Source: Sympetrum striolatum (taxonomy: Eukaryota; Arthropoda; Insecta; Odonata; Libellulidae). Taken from it: a stretch of 64,000 bases of DNA. Of this stretch, positions 23,481 through 36,318 are shown piece by piece. The notes below the pieces were generated by a model. The model saw nothing but the letters and a program-made list of their open reading frames with translations. It had not been told where the DNA came from and did no database searches. The translations under genes were made by a program, and so were the position numbers. The stretch is taken from positions 73,908,841-73,972,840 of the forward strand of contig OX388349.1 in the NCBI GenBank assembly GCA_947579665.1, in the 5' to 3' direction. Each line of letters opens with the position of its first letter. Within the stretch, counting starts at the first letter, position 1.

Positions 23481-23815
23481 TCAGATCCCCTATATACCAA
23501 AACATTAATTGGCAGCCACTTCGGTTCATTCGATGACTACGAAACCAAAAGTAATCACAGAAACTCTACTTTTCATATGGACCAATAATAAGGTGCACCT
23601 ATCTGCCTGTTATCAGTCTGATGTTGGTTGATACATTTTGAAGATCCACCAAAACCTTTAAACATGAGGAGTGAAGTCTGAATTAGTTGATAGCCCAAAT
23701 GCGCTATGACTTTCACTCATTTTTCATTGACTCTTGCATCATCACGAATAAGACTGAGACAAATTAATCAAAGGATACATGGGAAGAAAACGGAATAGAA
23801 CTTTAAGGATGTTGG

Positions 23816-23816
<1 letters not shown>

Positions 23817-23846
<30 letters not shown>

Positions 23847-24165
23847 GGCCTTTATTCGGACGAGATTGAGACCAGAAAGTCTCTTCTTACACCTAACCCA
23901 TCGTCACTTGAGAAACAGAAAGAAAGAGATAGTTAGCAAAAGTACACGAAGAAAACTAGTATGTGGATTTAAAAAAACCTAAGCTGAGGGCTCAGGAAAA
24001 AAATTCCACAGCAGGAAAACACTCACAGGAAGGGGAGTGGGAAAAACCTGCGAAACCTACAGGTAGAAAACTGTATTTTGTGAAGAAGGTGAACAAAAAG
24101 AGTCATTATAGACAAACAGAGAATAGATAAAAATTATAAAAAAAGACAGGGGAAAATACATATTC
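23817..24165 (-). repeat. LINE-tail-like repeat, copy L2
   Basis: Begins on the plus strand with an AAT run of about nine units (23817-23843), then CCTTTATTCGGACGAGATTG. Read on the minus strand this is a 3' UTR ending AATAAAGG and an ATT tail. Related to 8310-8770 and 24590-24965. Confidence 0.6.
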
Positions 24166-24589
24166 ACCTCAAGCAATCAAATCAAATAGAATATCCATAA
24201 ATGACACTAATTCTAAATTTCAAAAATTGTAGCATAAAAGTGATAAAACACATAAGAATATTCCAAGAACAATAAAACGATTAAATACATAAAATTGATA
24301 ATTAATAAAACAATCAAAAACATAGAAATTACATGATATTGGACAAAGGCAATGAGAAAATTTTAAAAAATAAATTAAAGATAAATTTTTAAATAAACTA
24401 AGTTACCTTATCGTTAATTATGCACGATAAGGGATAAGTCCGAACGATAAACAGAATTGAACCATGATGAAAATACCGGAGTTCGAACTCGATCCTTCCA
24501 CTTTCCGAATTGATGCGCGATTGAGGAAGAAAAAATAAATTTATTTGAACCATAATTCATCTACTTTACCAAGCACAGAGTACCTAACT
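24166..24589. other. AT-rich stretch with a decayed tRNA-like B box
   Basis: GGAGTTCGAACTCGATCC near 24479-24496 is a palindromic B-box-like motif. No complete tRNA-like fold is seen. Confidence 0.4.
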
Positions 24590-24965
24590 ATAAGGGACTT
24601 ATTAAGGCGAGTTTACTCTTCTTCCACATAACCTTTCGTCAATCATATTATATAGATAAAAATGTGTGTGTAGGTGAATAGAAAGAGAGAGGAAAACTTA
24701 AGAAGAAGTGAATGTAAAAAAAACGAAGGTGATATCTTAAGAAAAAAGATACCGATAGTAAAAGCTAAAAGGTGTAAAATAAAGCTGTGTATTACATGGA
24801 AATTACAAAAGCAGTGTTATAACGAAATTACAAACATGATAGTAATATCAAATATTAAAATTGGATAATTTGCAATAGAACACTATGATAAATATAAGTA
24901 AAATATAAGATAAAACATCAAACAGAATTACAAGAAGTAATAAATTTAATTAAAAATAACTAAGA
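24590..24965 (-). repeat. LINE-tail-like repeat, copy L3
   Basis: Shares GGTGATATCTTA, AAAGCTAAAA and AAATTACAAAAGCA with copy L1 at 8310-8770 in the same order. The open frame at 24674-24868 lies entirely within it. Confidence 0.55.
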
Positions 24966-25109
24966 ACCAAGTTACGTTCACAGAGCCCCTCCCTTATCAA
25001 AAGGGAATTCCCTCGAAATTCTTGAATAAATAACGCAAATCTTTTCTCTGTAATCCGTGATGCATGCTATATCTATTGAAAACTTATAGGTTCAATGTCT
25101 GTCCATAAA

Positions 25110-25295
25110 GTATTCTTCCCGAAGGCCGGTTGGTACCTCACCCCTTCTGGCATACACTACTAAAAGCATGCAGAGAGGAATGAGGTTTACAAGGCAGAAT
25201 GAGGAGTGAGATATTTTGACTTAATTTCCTCACTGAGCCTGTAAGTGGAACGTGTGAACATAAGGGAAGCACAATGAGTCTCACTTTTCCATAAT
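25110..25295 (-). repeat. SINE-like repeat, family S
   Basis: Reverse complement matches 63775-63960: GTGCTTCCCTT, AGCTCAGTGAGGAAA, CTCACTCCTCAT, GGTGAGGTACCAACCGGCCT. No intact Pol III promoter is visible. Confidence 0.65.
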
Positions 25296-26624
25296 AAGAG
25301 CTAATTCTTTGCAACTATTCACTCATACCTCAGTAGCTTTCGTTTCGTCTCAGCAATGATCAAGACTGAGACAAAAGTAAATGGAAGATGCATTATTTCT
25401 CCATCCTGTACCAAATGACAAATGAAAATATGTCATTCGTCAGAATATGATAGCAGGAGCGTTTTAATGTATTTACCCAAATTTATTTCAACATTTCATC
25501 CCTAACTTGGCATGGTGATACAATTATATCTTAATTATTTCAACCGTTGTTATAATAATGGAGTTTCTCCAAGTAACTGCTTCTTCAATTCTCTTGTATC
25601 TTTGTATTTCCGTTCGAGCGTTCTCAACCACACAAACCATAAAACGCGCCTTTGGTGAATATTCTTTTGGCTTTCAGGAGTGGTATTCAACCCCATCAAC
25701 ATCAAATCCAAATGAGAGCGACTGTCCGCAATTATAAACAAATTCGTTGCATTAATCGGTAAGAATAAAAAACGCCCATTTTCAATGTAAGCCGATTTGC
25801 TAATGGCACTTAAGCGATTTACTCTCGAATGTGCTTTGGTTCCCACGCGAATTCACGTTCCTTTGCGAATACATTCAAATGTCCGAATGAAAATCCGTAC
25901 GGTGCAAAAAATAAAAACTGTATTATTAATAGCTTTCCTTCAAAGCGAAGGCGTGGCATATATCAGAAAATTGTTCTTTTTTCGCTCTCTGTGTATCCGA
26001 GAAAGGAAATAGAGCAAATACTTCGAGCATTAAGCATATCTTATGAAATCAGACAAAATTTTGAACGAAAGTAGTTAGCAAGCGATCTTTCAAACGTATA
26101 GGAGTCTTATATAGTGATATTTCCCCCCTACATTGCATTAACAAGCATTTACTCCAAAAACGGAGGATACATTTTTACATTTTGGTGCATTTACTGGCTG
26201 ACAGAAGGAGTTCATAAAGATAAGACTTTTCAGCGAACAAATTTCAATTTTACAAATGGAGTAATTAAGTATCCTTATGACTTGTTTAAGACATCTGTAC
26301 ACCATAAAAATTTAATTTTTTTAATAGTCAAATTTTTTTAATCAAAACAAAAACCAAATTGACGGATTTACTGTGGTTAGTGGTCGAATAGGAATTCAAT
26401 GCAAAGGAGGAGAAAAGATGTAAAAGTCTGCAAAACATGTTGTTAAATACACAACGGCCAACGAAAAAACGGTCCTCCACGTAAAACCAAACTAAAAGCT
26501 TAAGATTTAGAAGTATATTGTTGTAAGTGAAATTTGGAACCACTAAATGCCAAAAAAATTCAATCTTTAAACCTTGTCGTGATTGAAATCTAAGTTCTCT
26601 GGCCGTACTTCGTGGAACAACATT
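25296..26624. other. Unannotated stretch
   Basis: Several short open frames overlap on both strands (25550-26666). None carries a domain I recognise. Confidence 0.45.
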
Positions 26625-26683
26625 AGAAATGATAAACAAACTTAATTTTACTGTGGAAATTACCAAGTTTGTTTATCATTTCT
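26625..26683. repeat. Perfect 19-bp hairpin
   Basis: AGAAATGATAAACAAACTT (26625-26643) and its exact complement (26665-26683) flank a 21-base loop. Pairing ends at both outer bases. Confidence 0.9.
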
Positions 26684-26879
26684 TGTCGTGATGCCTCAAA
26701 TTGTTCAAAAATATTTCAAGAGTTCCATCGAAACCAGAGACAATTCGAGAAAGCGAACATTCAAAGAAAAGTTTATATTTCAATTTCCGATCTCAGAACC
26801 GAAGTTAAGAAAAAGAAACATTGTTAGTTGTAATAACTGATACAAATAATTAATATCAAGGAATAATGGGACTAAAAAA

Positions 26880-27060
26880 GTCCAATAGGACCGGGAATCG
26901 AACCCGGGTCTCTCTCTATTGCCGGTCAGGTGCTCTGTCCGTCTGTTTGTGAACTATTTCTCCAGTACAACCCTTTTTTTGGAGTTTTTGCATGAGATAG
27001 AGTGCACCCTGGAAAAATCCCAATGAAGAATACTTTAAATGCCCGAATAAGACTTGAAAT
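26880..27060 (-). repeat. tRNA-derived SINE pieces, minus orientation
   Basis: At 26885-26950 the minus strand reads CAGAGCACCTGACCGG and then the B box GGGTTCGATTCCCGG. At 26990-27050 the minus strand carries GGGATTTTTCCAGGGTGCA, the body block also present on the plus strand at 27177-27199. Confidence 0.65.
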
Positions 27061-27079
27061 GCCAGAACAATCCAATATT

Positions 27080-27215
27080 GGCGGGACAGCGCAGCCAACA
27101 GAGCACCCGACCTTGCAATCCGGAGACCCCGGTTAGATTCCCGGTCACGCCGGACTTTTTTCAAGTGTATTCTTTAGTGGGATTTTTCCTGGGTGCATGC
27201 CAAATGTGTAAAAAC
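27080..27215 (+). repeat. tRNA-derived SINE, plus orientation
   Basis: The head (27080-27151, 72 bases) folds like a tRNA. The acceptor GGCGGGA pairs with TCACGCC at six of seven positions, the D stem is GCGC/GAGC, and the B box is GGTTAGATTCC. The anticodon stem is poorly paired, so it is a SINE head rather than a tRNA gene. A T run and the body block GGGATTTTTCCTGGGTGCA follow. Confidence 0.7.
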
Positions 27216-27953
27216 CCCTTACCCATTTCCTTAATTAATATCAAAATCACTTACATTTCATGAACTTTCTAACTATGTTGTGAATAGTGTAACTCTAGTA
27301 TGAGAAATTAGATATATTACAGCTGAACCTCTTTTTTCCTGGTCAAGTTTCGTTCCACGATTCAAGTGCCCAACCAACGAATTCCATTAAGTACTCGGTA
27401 TAAAAATAGTTCGATTTATATACTAGCAGTAGTATTCGTCGATTCTCAACGGAGAAATGAACATTAATAAGTACAAGCGTAGCATCGGAAAACATGTTTC
27501 GTATGCGTAGGTAGGATACTAACACCAGACTTCTTTCAAATCAATAAAACATACATGCAACATGAGCATAAGAGCATACAAAGCCGAGTTGACGCAATAT
27601 TCAATTTTGTATCTCTTAAATTCACACTTTCTACAATTAGTATCTTCTATAATTGTTCTTAAAAATATAAAAAGATCACGTCCAATTCAGAAGAAGCATA
27701 GTCTAATTCAATGAAAGAGTTTTTAAAAAGGCACAAAGCAATCTTTAGATAATAGTACAAGTGTACTTTTGAGTAACTCTGAAAGACTGATCGATATCCC
27801 GATCGCGTCTCGAATACTCAGTCTCTATAGCTTACCTCTTATTTAACATTAACTGCAGTAGCCTTTACTTAACATGACTGTCGTATATCATTTTTTTTAT
27901 TCTGGAGTTCTCGAAAATTCTCGCGAGAGACGGTTTCCAGCTCCGGTCTCAGA
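27216..27953. other. Unannotated stretch
   Basis: No feature supported. Confidence 0.5.
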
Positions 27954-28232
27954 ATGAATTCCTTCTTCGTGGTCTCCCCCATTTCGGTGGTCAATTACGA
28001 GGTCGATACGTCCATTAACCAGAGGTGCAGTTGTGACAAATCGCAGACCACCCTGGGCATAAGACGGCATTCACAGACCCACCTGTTTACTTGCCGCGTC
28101 GGATTCTCCGTTTCAACTTTGTTTACATGTCAAGGGTCGCTTTCGATTCACAGGCGTTCACATTGTGCCTCATCCACAGGGTCTTCTTTGGCCGAAACAC
28201 TTATCCCATCGACACCGTCCCTCGCTAACTGA
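27954..28232 (+). other. Cys/His-rich open frame in a GC-rich patch
   Basis: A 92-codon frame starting at an ATG lies in sequence clearly richer in GC than its surroundings (27900-28430). It contains two degenerate finger-like blocks, CSCDKSQTTLGIRRHSQTH and TCQGSLSIHRRSHC. Their spacing recalls Cys2His2 fingers or the N-terminal fingers of R2-like retroelement proteins. Neither block has a full C-x2-C pair followed by H-x3-5-H. I do not recognise it as a known protein. It may be a decayed retroelement N-terminus or chance. Confidence 0.25.
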
Positions 28233-28869
28233 AATGGGACTCGACAACCTCGTCCGTAGACACTCTACCCACGGGTTTAGGTCAAATGGGCCGCCACTAC
28301 ATTTCGGCGTCTGATTTTCCAGAGGAGAAAGGAGCAGCACCAGCACTCGTCTTCCCTCTTCAGAACAGTGGAGTCCACTACAGCAGTACTCGCCAGCATT
28401 AACCCTCCACGGTGCACCCACCTATTCTCTATTACACATCGATTTATTTATACTAGTGATCGCCCAGTGGTCGAAATTCGACCATAATTCATTGAATTTT
28501 TAAGTTTAATTGTTATTTAGGTTCTTTTGTCAAAGAGTATACCTCTATAATCATTATTTATAATCATTTTCGAATTTTTGCTATTACGTCAGCTGCGAAC
28601 GTGTACAAACACGTTATTAGGGTGTGTCGTTCGCCTTAATTCCCTTCGATACCTACGAAATGTAAAGTTTAACATTAGTAACAAATTAAAGAAACAAACA
28701 ATGACAGCTTGTAGTTTCATTTATTTTTGATAAATTTCATAGCCAATTTTAGTTTTCCCGTGTTATTATTGATTCAAATGAACACTAATAAAAATAAGAC
28801 TTGATTTTAAATAAAGGTATAACATATATTGCATTTCGATTGCATTTTATTTTTGTTAAGGTACTTTTT

Positions 28870-29035
28870 GTAAAATGGCCGTAATTTTGTCCCTGCTACT
28901 TATGTATCGTTGTTGTATATGTTGACATCTAAATAAATTGCCTCCTCTTCATAAACTCTGACATTAGTTTCTACTGTTAATTCGGTATGGATATAAAATC
29001 CCCGTGTATTCTTGTGGGAAAATGAATGTATCGGA
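28870..29035 (+). repeat. Dispersed repeat shared with 23346-23480
   Basis: TTGTCCCTGCTACTTATGTA, CCTCCTCTTCATAAACTCTG and AAAATCCCCGTGTATTC in the same order as the first copy. It contains extra bases between the first two blocks. Confidence 0.65.
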
Positions 29036-29310
29036 TTCAACAATCCCCTTGGTCGTCAGGGGGACTGGTTGTTTACTACGGCGAAATTTCACAAAAGTTT
29101 TGTTCCTTTTCCCATAGATCTCGTAATTCAGACTCGAATACGATATTATACGACCGAAATAAGAATCTTTGTTCAATTTCCTTTCTTTTGATATCCATCT
29201 TGATTTCGTACGACCATTATTTCTTATTTAATTCCGCAAAAGAAAAAACGTCTGCAATCGATGAAAACGAACTTTGCGAGCATTTCTTATGACAGACGAG
29301 TCGAACCGTC
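29036..29310 (+). repeat. SINE-like repeat, family C, copy 1
   Basis: Matches the reverse complement of 55384-55660 and, more weakly, 47290-47500: ACGATATTATACGACCGAAA, AAGAATCTTTGTTCAATTTC, CTTTCTTTTG, and CGCAAAAGAAA followed by CTGCAATCGATGAAAA. Confidence 0.6.
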
Positions 29311-32300
29311 CAGAGTCGAACCAAGGATACTCTGGACAAAGATTTTAGCTTTCTGCACTCCTTCTCCATATAAACTTTAACTATGCCAAATCTCAAACTC
29401 CTCCGTTCGCGCAATATCCTTAAAATGGGATCCAAAGCTTTCTCTTCACGTATTAATATATAGATTGGTCGACACCGATTCGAATCGGAGAGAATTGCAT
29501 AAGGCATTTTAGCAAATGTAGTATCATTATAAAGATTGATTCCTTAGGTAGCTATTTTTGGGTCGTTTAAATTTTTTTTAAATAAGAATTTATTTAAAGA
29601 TCTTCCCTTGTTTTCCTCATTGAGCCAGAAGTGACACAAATCCATGTAACAGCAACGATAACAAAGACATAAAAATATATTAACCTCCCTTGAAACCTTT
29701 TTGCTGATATTCTATCCTGAATTTTCTGACAGCGCTTAACTATTTTCTTTAATGCATTATCTTCAATGCTTCTTCAAGGAACATGGCCTGGTGATGGCTG
29801 CAAGGTCGGAACCGGTCGGTTATTAAAAACTAGCGCATAAAATAATGTGTGTGTTCGTTTCAATTATTTATTTAATGGCGTTTCACAAAGTAAGATCTAA
29901 TTACATCGATTGTACTCATATTACAGTGTAAATTTTAAAACCGTGGCAGCCATTCCCTATGCCTATGGGATACTGCCGATTAGTGTTGAGAAAAGGAAAA
30001 TTGCAAAAGTACGAAAATTCAGTGAGCTTTTAGCGACGATGAGTTCGTGAAATGGAAACTTAAAAAAAGTGTTTCCAAACGCCAAAATATATTGCACAGT
30101 AATTACAGTAGTTGTATCGAATAGGAAGACTCGCCCTTTGTTAGAAAGTTGCCTCTTGAAACATTAGAAATACTAGAATAAATTGAGTACCACGCCAATT
30201 ACGAGTAAGAAATACTCTCTTTGCATTTTTCTTTGATTCGATTCCATTTGAAAGAGTCTCGACCAATGGAGTTTAGTTATGATGCTTACGATTGTTTTTT
30301 ATGGGAACACTTCTCATAAGGATACATATATCGCTACATTAATTTGAATTTATATTTATTTATATATGCAAAATCTTTATTGAATTTTTTGTCAAAAGTG
30401 AGTGGTTTATAAACAGCCTCTGTAAAGATACAAAAATATGAACAGGATTTATAATTTTCTTCTTCAAACAAAAATTCAGCTATCACTATCATTTAATATT
30501 TAGATAGTATTTTTTTCTCCAGAAAATACCTTCGATAAGGGTTTTATCATCAAGAGCAATAACCACAGCGGTGAAAACATTTTTCTTGAATCGGATAAAT
30601 TAATTTATAAATTAATTAATTCATAAACATATTGTTAACCGTACTATCATTGGTTATTACCAATCAAAGTATTGGGTTTTGCGGCTCAGCAAAACTTTCT
30701 TCCATTATCAGGTGTTTTATGTCCTGCAATATTTACACTTGCACATATTTGCAATCTTATAGTTACCTTTCTATTGTATTTTAATTTAGGCTCTCTTTCC
30801 ACAATTTCTTATGAACGTTTTTCGATCTATTATTTTGAAAACTATTGTTTACCGCACTGATAACTCTTTCCATGAATAGTGTTTCTTCAGAAATTACATT
30901 ATTTTTGCTGTCCTTTTTTTTATTTAAGAGCATTAGCTGTAGAACATTAAAATTATTCAACTATTAATTTTAAAAATTTACTGTATTATCTTTAAACAAT
31001 GACTTTAAGTTTGATTGCATCTCAAAACCAGGTTTGTCCGTGCACTTGCTTAGCAATATCCCCAAACATATATCAGAACTGTAAATGATCCACCTGGCGC
31101 CATCATAAGTGACAATCGATATAAATATATGTGAAAATAATATTTACCAACATTTGCATACTTTCCCTCGGCAAGAAATACTTTTTTTATAAACACATTG
31201 GTGTTCGCACCCTGTGACACCATCGATGGCACTCCCGCGCGCCGTTCTCCTTATCTGCCACGATGAGCTTCTTTTATGAAGATACACTTCAAAGGGGAGA
31301 AAATCTCAGAACGTGGATATTTCCTCAAAGTGAGGCTGGATTGGAAAGCGCTGCGATGTGACTCAAGTAATGCATTCGAAGATTAGGAATCGGGGGCTTC
31401 GAGTCGATTAAGGGCCACTTTTTAGAAGACCCCAGAATATTACCGAATTAAACATAAAAATATCTTTATTTTTAAAATGGGGTGTTCAGTAGGTAAGGGC
31501 TGAAAAATCGACCAACCAATTCTTTATTCTTTTAGAAGGTATGAGAATTGATTGAAGGACATCCTATGGTATAAGTTAACTATAAATGTAATCGACATAC
31601 GAGGTTGGGTGGAAGAGAGACCGACCTGGGCCTAACCTCGCCAATTAAGGGTCAAACTAACTAACTATGGTGAAACTTGCTTATGGAAATAAAGGTGTGA
31701 TATTTGGCAATTGTTAGTGACTGTCTAGTTAGATATAACAACGTTGCTAACCAAGGAGCTATAATAACCCCTACCGAAGGGAGTGAGTTTTACACTTCAT
31801 CAGCTAACCCAGTTACAAAGTGTTACGCAATTTATAGGATAAATTTAACCATACGATTTTCGAAGTAATTTAACTTGAATTCTCAAATGTTAACATTCTT
31901 GGAAATTTACCATAAATTCAAATACTGTAATTAACGCTTTTTCTTTGTCATGTGGTGGCATTAGACGATGGGGGAAACGGTTGGAAAAATTGTTCCATTA
32001 CGGTGGTTTTGGATTGGTAAATGGAAATAGTAGCGAGTATGGAGATATAATGCTTACATTTTAGATGATTTTAAAAATAAATCAAGCATGAGTCATTATC
32101 CGAGGAGTTACAAAATGATTTCTTTGGAAAATAAATCTTTGATAAGACAAAACATCGAAAAGTTTTTTCGACGAAAAGAAATTATATATCCATGTATTTC
32201 AAGTGTAATTTGATTCAAATTTTCATGTTTTACTCGTATGTTGGTTTTTTTCTTCGGCTGATCAAAGTAATCTACATTTAATTTAACCAAAGTCACTGCG

Positions 32301-34608
32301 TAAGATTAATGATCACTCATTCCGAGTTAATCTGATCTTTTGTTCACATGAAAATTCTTTCGTTTCTATACATTTCATAACCTTTTTCCATTACAATCAA
32401 GATCTATCTGTGTGCATTTTAAATATTCATTTCTCATCATGCATCTCTTGATTTTGTATTGTTTAAAATTGGCATGAATTATGTTAATTTTTTGGGAATA
32501 CGAGAGGAAAACGACACTTCTCCGAGCTTCTCCCTAAGTTTTAATTCTCTGCCAAACTGATTCGTCCCGCAAATGTCATTTTAGCTTCCAGAAAAATGGA
32601 CCAACTGAGGGAATTACAGTACGACTTCGGTGGGGTCGTGCACCGGATCTCTCGTCCACTCGGCAGTCGCATAAATAAGTAAATAGGTCGAATTTACCAA
32701 ATCCAAATTTCCGAATATCTTGCGAGGAACAGCAGGTAGGGACCTCGATAAAAAAGGGCAGAGAGGAAGAAAAAAGGAGATGAAATGGAGGCAGATGTTG
32801 AAGGAAAAAGAGCGAAGTGTATATATATATGAAGAGAAGGGAGCTCAAGGATATCTCGGTGAAAGGCGGAAGAGGAGACATCGATTTGGTGTGCGTTAGG
32901 ACGAGAGCGGGGATGTGCCACCGATATATTTCCCCTCCTTAAGACGATTCTTTAGCAGGCACTGCACGTGCAGGGGTTGACGGGGAGATGCGTGAGGGTA
33001 TGAATAAAAAATGACGATCGGAGAGTGGATGTAGGACGCGGATGACAACCAGCAAAGGACTGAGTTCTCCATTAAATCACGTTTCGTTAATTTCGGAGAT
33101 TTGCGCTGCATTTATTGAGCGGTGGTTACGCGACTCCCATCGACGCTTTCTTTGGGTTTTGTGGCATTGAAGTGTATTCGACGGCCGATGAACAACTGTG
33201 TCGCGATTTGGTGTAAATGACCACGTATTACGCTCAGCTAAAATACGAGGGGCTTTCTGGAAGTAAATAAAGCTGAACATAGATAGACCTACGTCGCTTG
33301 ATTGACGCCCACCTGACCAGCAGCTCATTTGAACGACTTCGATTGATCGAAATACCTGTTGATTGAATATCGATGGACCGAAATTGTTAACATGCTATAC
33401 TATTAATACCACGACTTAAACACACACATATTAACAATTTAGCGCACTCAACGTCGGTCTACCAAGATGTCGCTCAACCGAGATGTCGCTCAGGTGAGGA
33501 ACAAACGGAGGGATCCCATCCAAAATTATTCCTAAATGACTGAAACCTATCGAATGGATACTATTGGGCAGCCATTCACAATTTAATAATGAAAGCTGAT
33601 AAATTACGGCATGCAATAGTGACAATAACGTTTTAGCATTACTAGTTTTTTAGGGAACATTTTAAGCAAACTATGGATTTGTATAGGTAAGATCTCACGT
33701 TTCACGTGGTGATTCCAAAATCTTATAGTCTAAATGCGACTGGGAGCAAATATTTTGCCGAGTTTCATAATACTATTTTGTTAATGAACTGAAATACTTC
33801 AAAACCTTCTATTGATGAAATTTCTCCTACTATAAACAGTAGTTAAGTGGCTAAAACATGTACTTTTTCCTCTGTATAAAAACCCGCCACGCAAATGACA
33901 CAGCCGGATGTAATTCTGCAGCGGACTTCACGTATTTTAAGATTGACTCTCCACTTGGCTCTGAGAATCTGCTGTTATAATCTTTAAGGGAACAGGAAAC
34001 CCTACTCTTCCACCCAAATCTTTCTTTTCTTCTGCCACTAAAGATGATAGCAATTCAACTGAAATGTGCTTCTTAAAAGGTCAGTAATTTAGGAGTTCCA
34101 GTTGTTTCCAGACCGGTTATCACGTACGAACCGAGCGCTGAAAAAGATGAAAATATCTAAAACCCATAAGCACAGCCCTCTCCACCTTTCCCTTAAGAGG
34201 CAGTGCATTTATACTATACCCAAACGGATCATCTTCATCAAATGAATGCAGACGCTTGTAGTAGAAGCCATGTGAACAACCTAATTAACAGTCTTTTGCT
34301 ACTCCCACGATTGCTATTGAGTCATAATCGACCTTTGGCTATTTTTTCCCTCTTCAGCCGACCACGAGATTCTCTCTCCTCCGCATTCCCTTAGACCACT
34401 CTTTTTGTTCATCCAACTTGTCTTTCTCCAACTTCTCTTAGACAGAATGAATGCACAATGGATTCATAATCCTCTATATTCCACACGACAACTTTAACCC
34501 AAACATGGTTTCCGAAAACTTTCCCAAATCATATATTTTTCGGATACCCTTCTGATATTACGCCATTTTTAGAGGTATCCTTCTTTCCACTTCAGACTGG
34601 AGTTTACA
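29311..34608. other. Long unannotated stretch
   Basis: About 5.3 kb with no recognised gene, RNA or shared repeat. The longest open frames (up to about 100 codons, around 32576-33328) overlap each other on the minus strand and have no domain features. The segment 32570-33330 is less AT-rich than its flanks. Confidence 0.45.
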
Positions 34609-34666
34609 CCACCTGTCACACGCTGAAAGGCGGCTTGTAGGGTATTAATGTAGATGTAGATGTAGA
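34609..34666 (-). repeat. TCTACA-tailed repeat fragment, copy 2
   Basis: Reverse complement of the 18565 copy: three TCTACA-type units, then ACCCTACAAGCCGCCTTTC and AGCGTGTGACAGGTGGT. Confidence 0.75.
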
Positions 34667-35977
34667 AATGAATTCTAACCAGTAATAATGCTTTAAGATA
34701 GCAGTGTTCATATACTTTACTTATCTTCGATTTTCATACCAATAAAAGGACTTGCGGTTTATTATTGTTTCTAAGAATTATCATAGCTTTTGCATTTAAC
34801 GTAGCTATGCTAATTTCTAGAAACATCAAATGATCAGTCTAATATAATGCAAATAGTCTTTCTTACGAAATCAATCGATTATCTTCTTAAAATAGTATAT
34901 ACAGATGTAAAACAAAATTAAATAGCTAAGCCCAAAAGTCGATTAAATTTCTTTCCTTAAGATCCATCGATTATCACTGAATGAGTATTTTTTAGTGGTA
35001 AGAATATCAAGCGCTAATCATTTTATGAAGGCATTTAAAGACAAATTAAATACCACTGCAGGATGAATTAGATTTATTGGCGATGGCAAGGATGGTAGTA
35101 AGTAAGACGACGATCAATGTGCTGAAAGTGAATGTAATGTTTTCTCTTTGAAGAGAACTATAACAAGCTTATTCCGATGAACAAAAATATTTGGATAATT
35201 TAAGACATAACTTTATTCATTGTTCCATGAGGTGTCAAAAGCTTTCATTTTATTATGCGACATCTTAAATTTAAAACCAACTTTGGAGTATTTTCTAAGT
35301 GTTTCCTTCTCTAACTGTAAAGAGAGAAAGTATAAATGATCCAGGGGAAGGCATTTATGAAGGGAAGTTTGATATGAAGTGAACTTATCTCCACAAAAGC
35401 ACAGAAAATAGGATAAAATTCTTTTTAAAGTGAAAAAGGGAGCATAGATTAACACATTTTTACAAATTATTATTATAATTTGATGTTAACTGATAAAAGT
35501 GAAGTCAGATATTTCAAACAGGTTTAATATACACCAAAATTTCTATTAAAAATTAAAGGTTGAAGAAAAAAGACACGGGAAAACAATTATTGATCTCGAA
35601 AACAGGAAGAAACTAGAATAACTCTGCAAAAGATGTATAAATAATAGCAGAGAAATGAAGGAACAGAAATACATTTCTCAATTCTAAGTTTATTATCTCA
35701 TCTTTAAGGAAATGTTTTGTTGAGGTTCATATTGAGTTATTCTATGATAAATTTTCCTGGCTTGGCATTCTTGTTTTTTGTATTTATTGTATTGTAACAT
35801 CATGAAAGTATGTATTTTAATTTTTTTAACTGCTCCCACAACCATTTGGTCCTGTACCTGTTTTGTGTTTCTACAATAAGAATAAGTAAATATTCAGAAT
35901 TGAGCCTAGCAATTCCTCTGTGATTTATGCCTTTCTACTTACGTCTCTAAGTTTACTAATTCCAATGTTGTTATATT
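34667..35977. other. Unannotated AT-rich stretch
   Basis: No feature supported. Confidence 0.5.
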
Positions 35978-35989
35978 GCAACCTTTAGA

Positions 35990-36318
35990 ATAAAATGCAC
36001 AGATTTAGGCGATACATCGTGGAAATCCATCATGAGAAATGAAGTAAGGAGAAGAGGTACTTTTACCACTGGGTTTTATTGATAACAAGACCGGTTTTGA
36101 CGATTGATCGTCATCTTCTGGTGGAGAATACAACAAGCAGAATATATACACCAAACAAACTACCTCCCAGAAATTTTAACAAGCCGTTTTTTTCTTTGAT
36201 GCATATATTCTGCTTGTTGTATTGTATTCTTCGCAAGAAGATGACGATCAATCGTCAAAACCGGTCGTGTTCTCAATAAAACATTGTGGAAAAGTACTTC
36301 TACTCCTTCCTTCATTTC
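35990..36318 (+). mobile_element. Fold-back element with 12-bp flanking duplication
   Basis: A large inverted repeat (left arm 36036-36149, right arm 36200-36318) with a spacer of about 50 bases. It is flanked by GCAACCTTTAGA on the left (35978-35989) and right (36319-36330). The right arm ends exactly at the right duplication. On the left, 46 bases separate the duplication from the arm. Both arms carry, pointing away from the centre, AGAAGATGACGATCAATCGT followed by CAAAACCGGTC and a CAATAAAAC signal. The arrangement recalls non-autonomous Penelope-like or similar elements. The class is inference. Confidence 0.65.
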
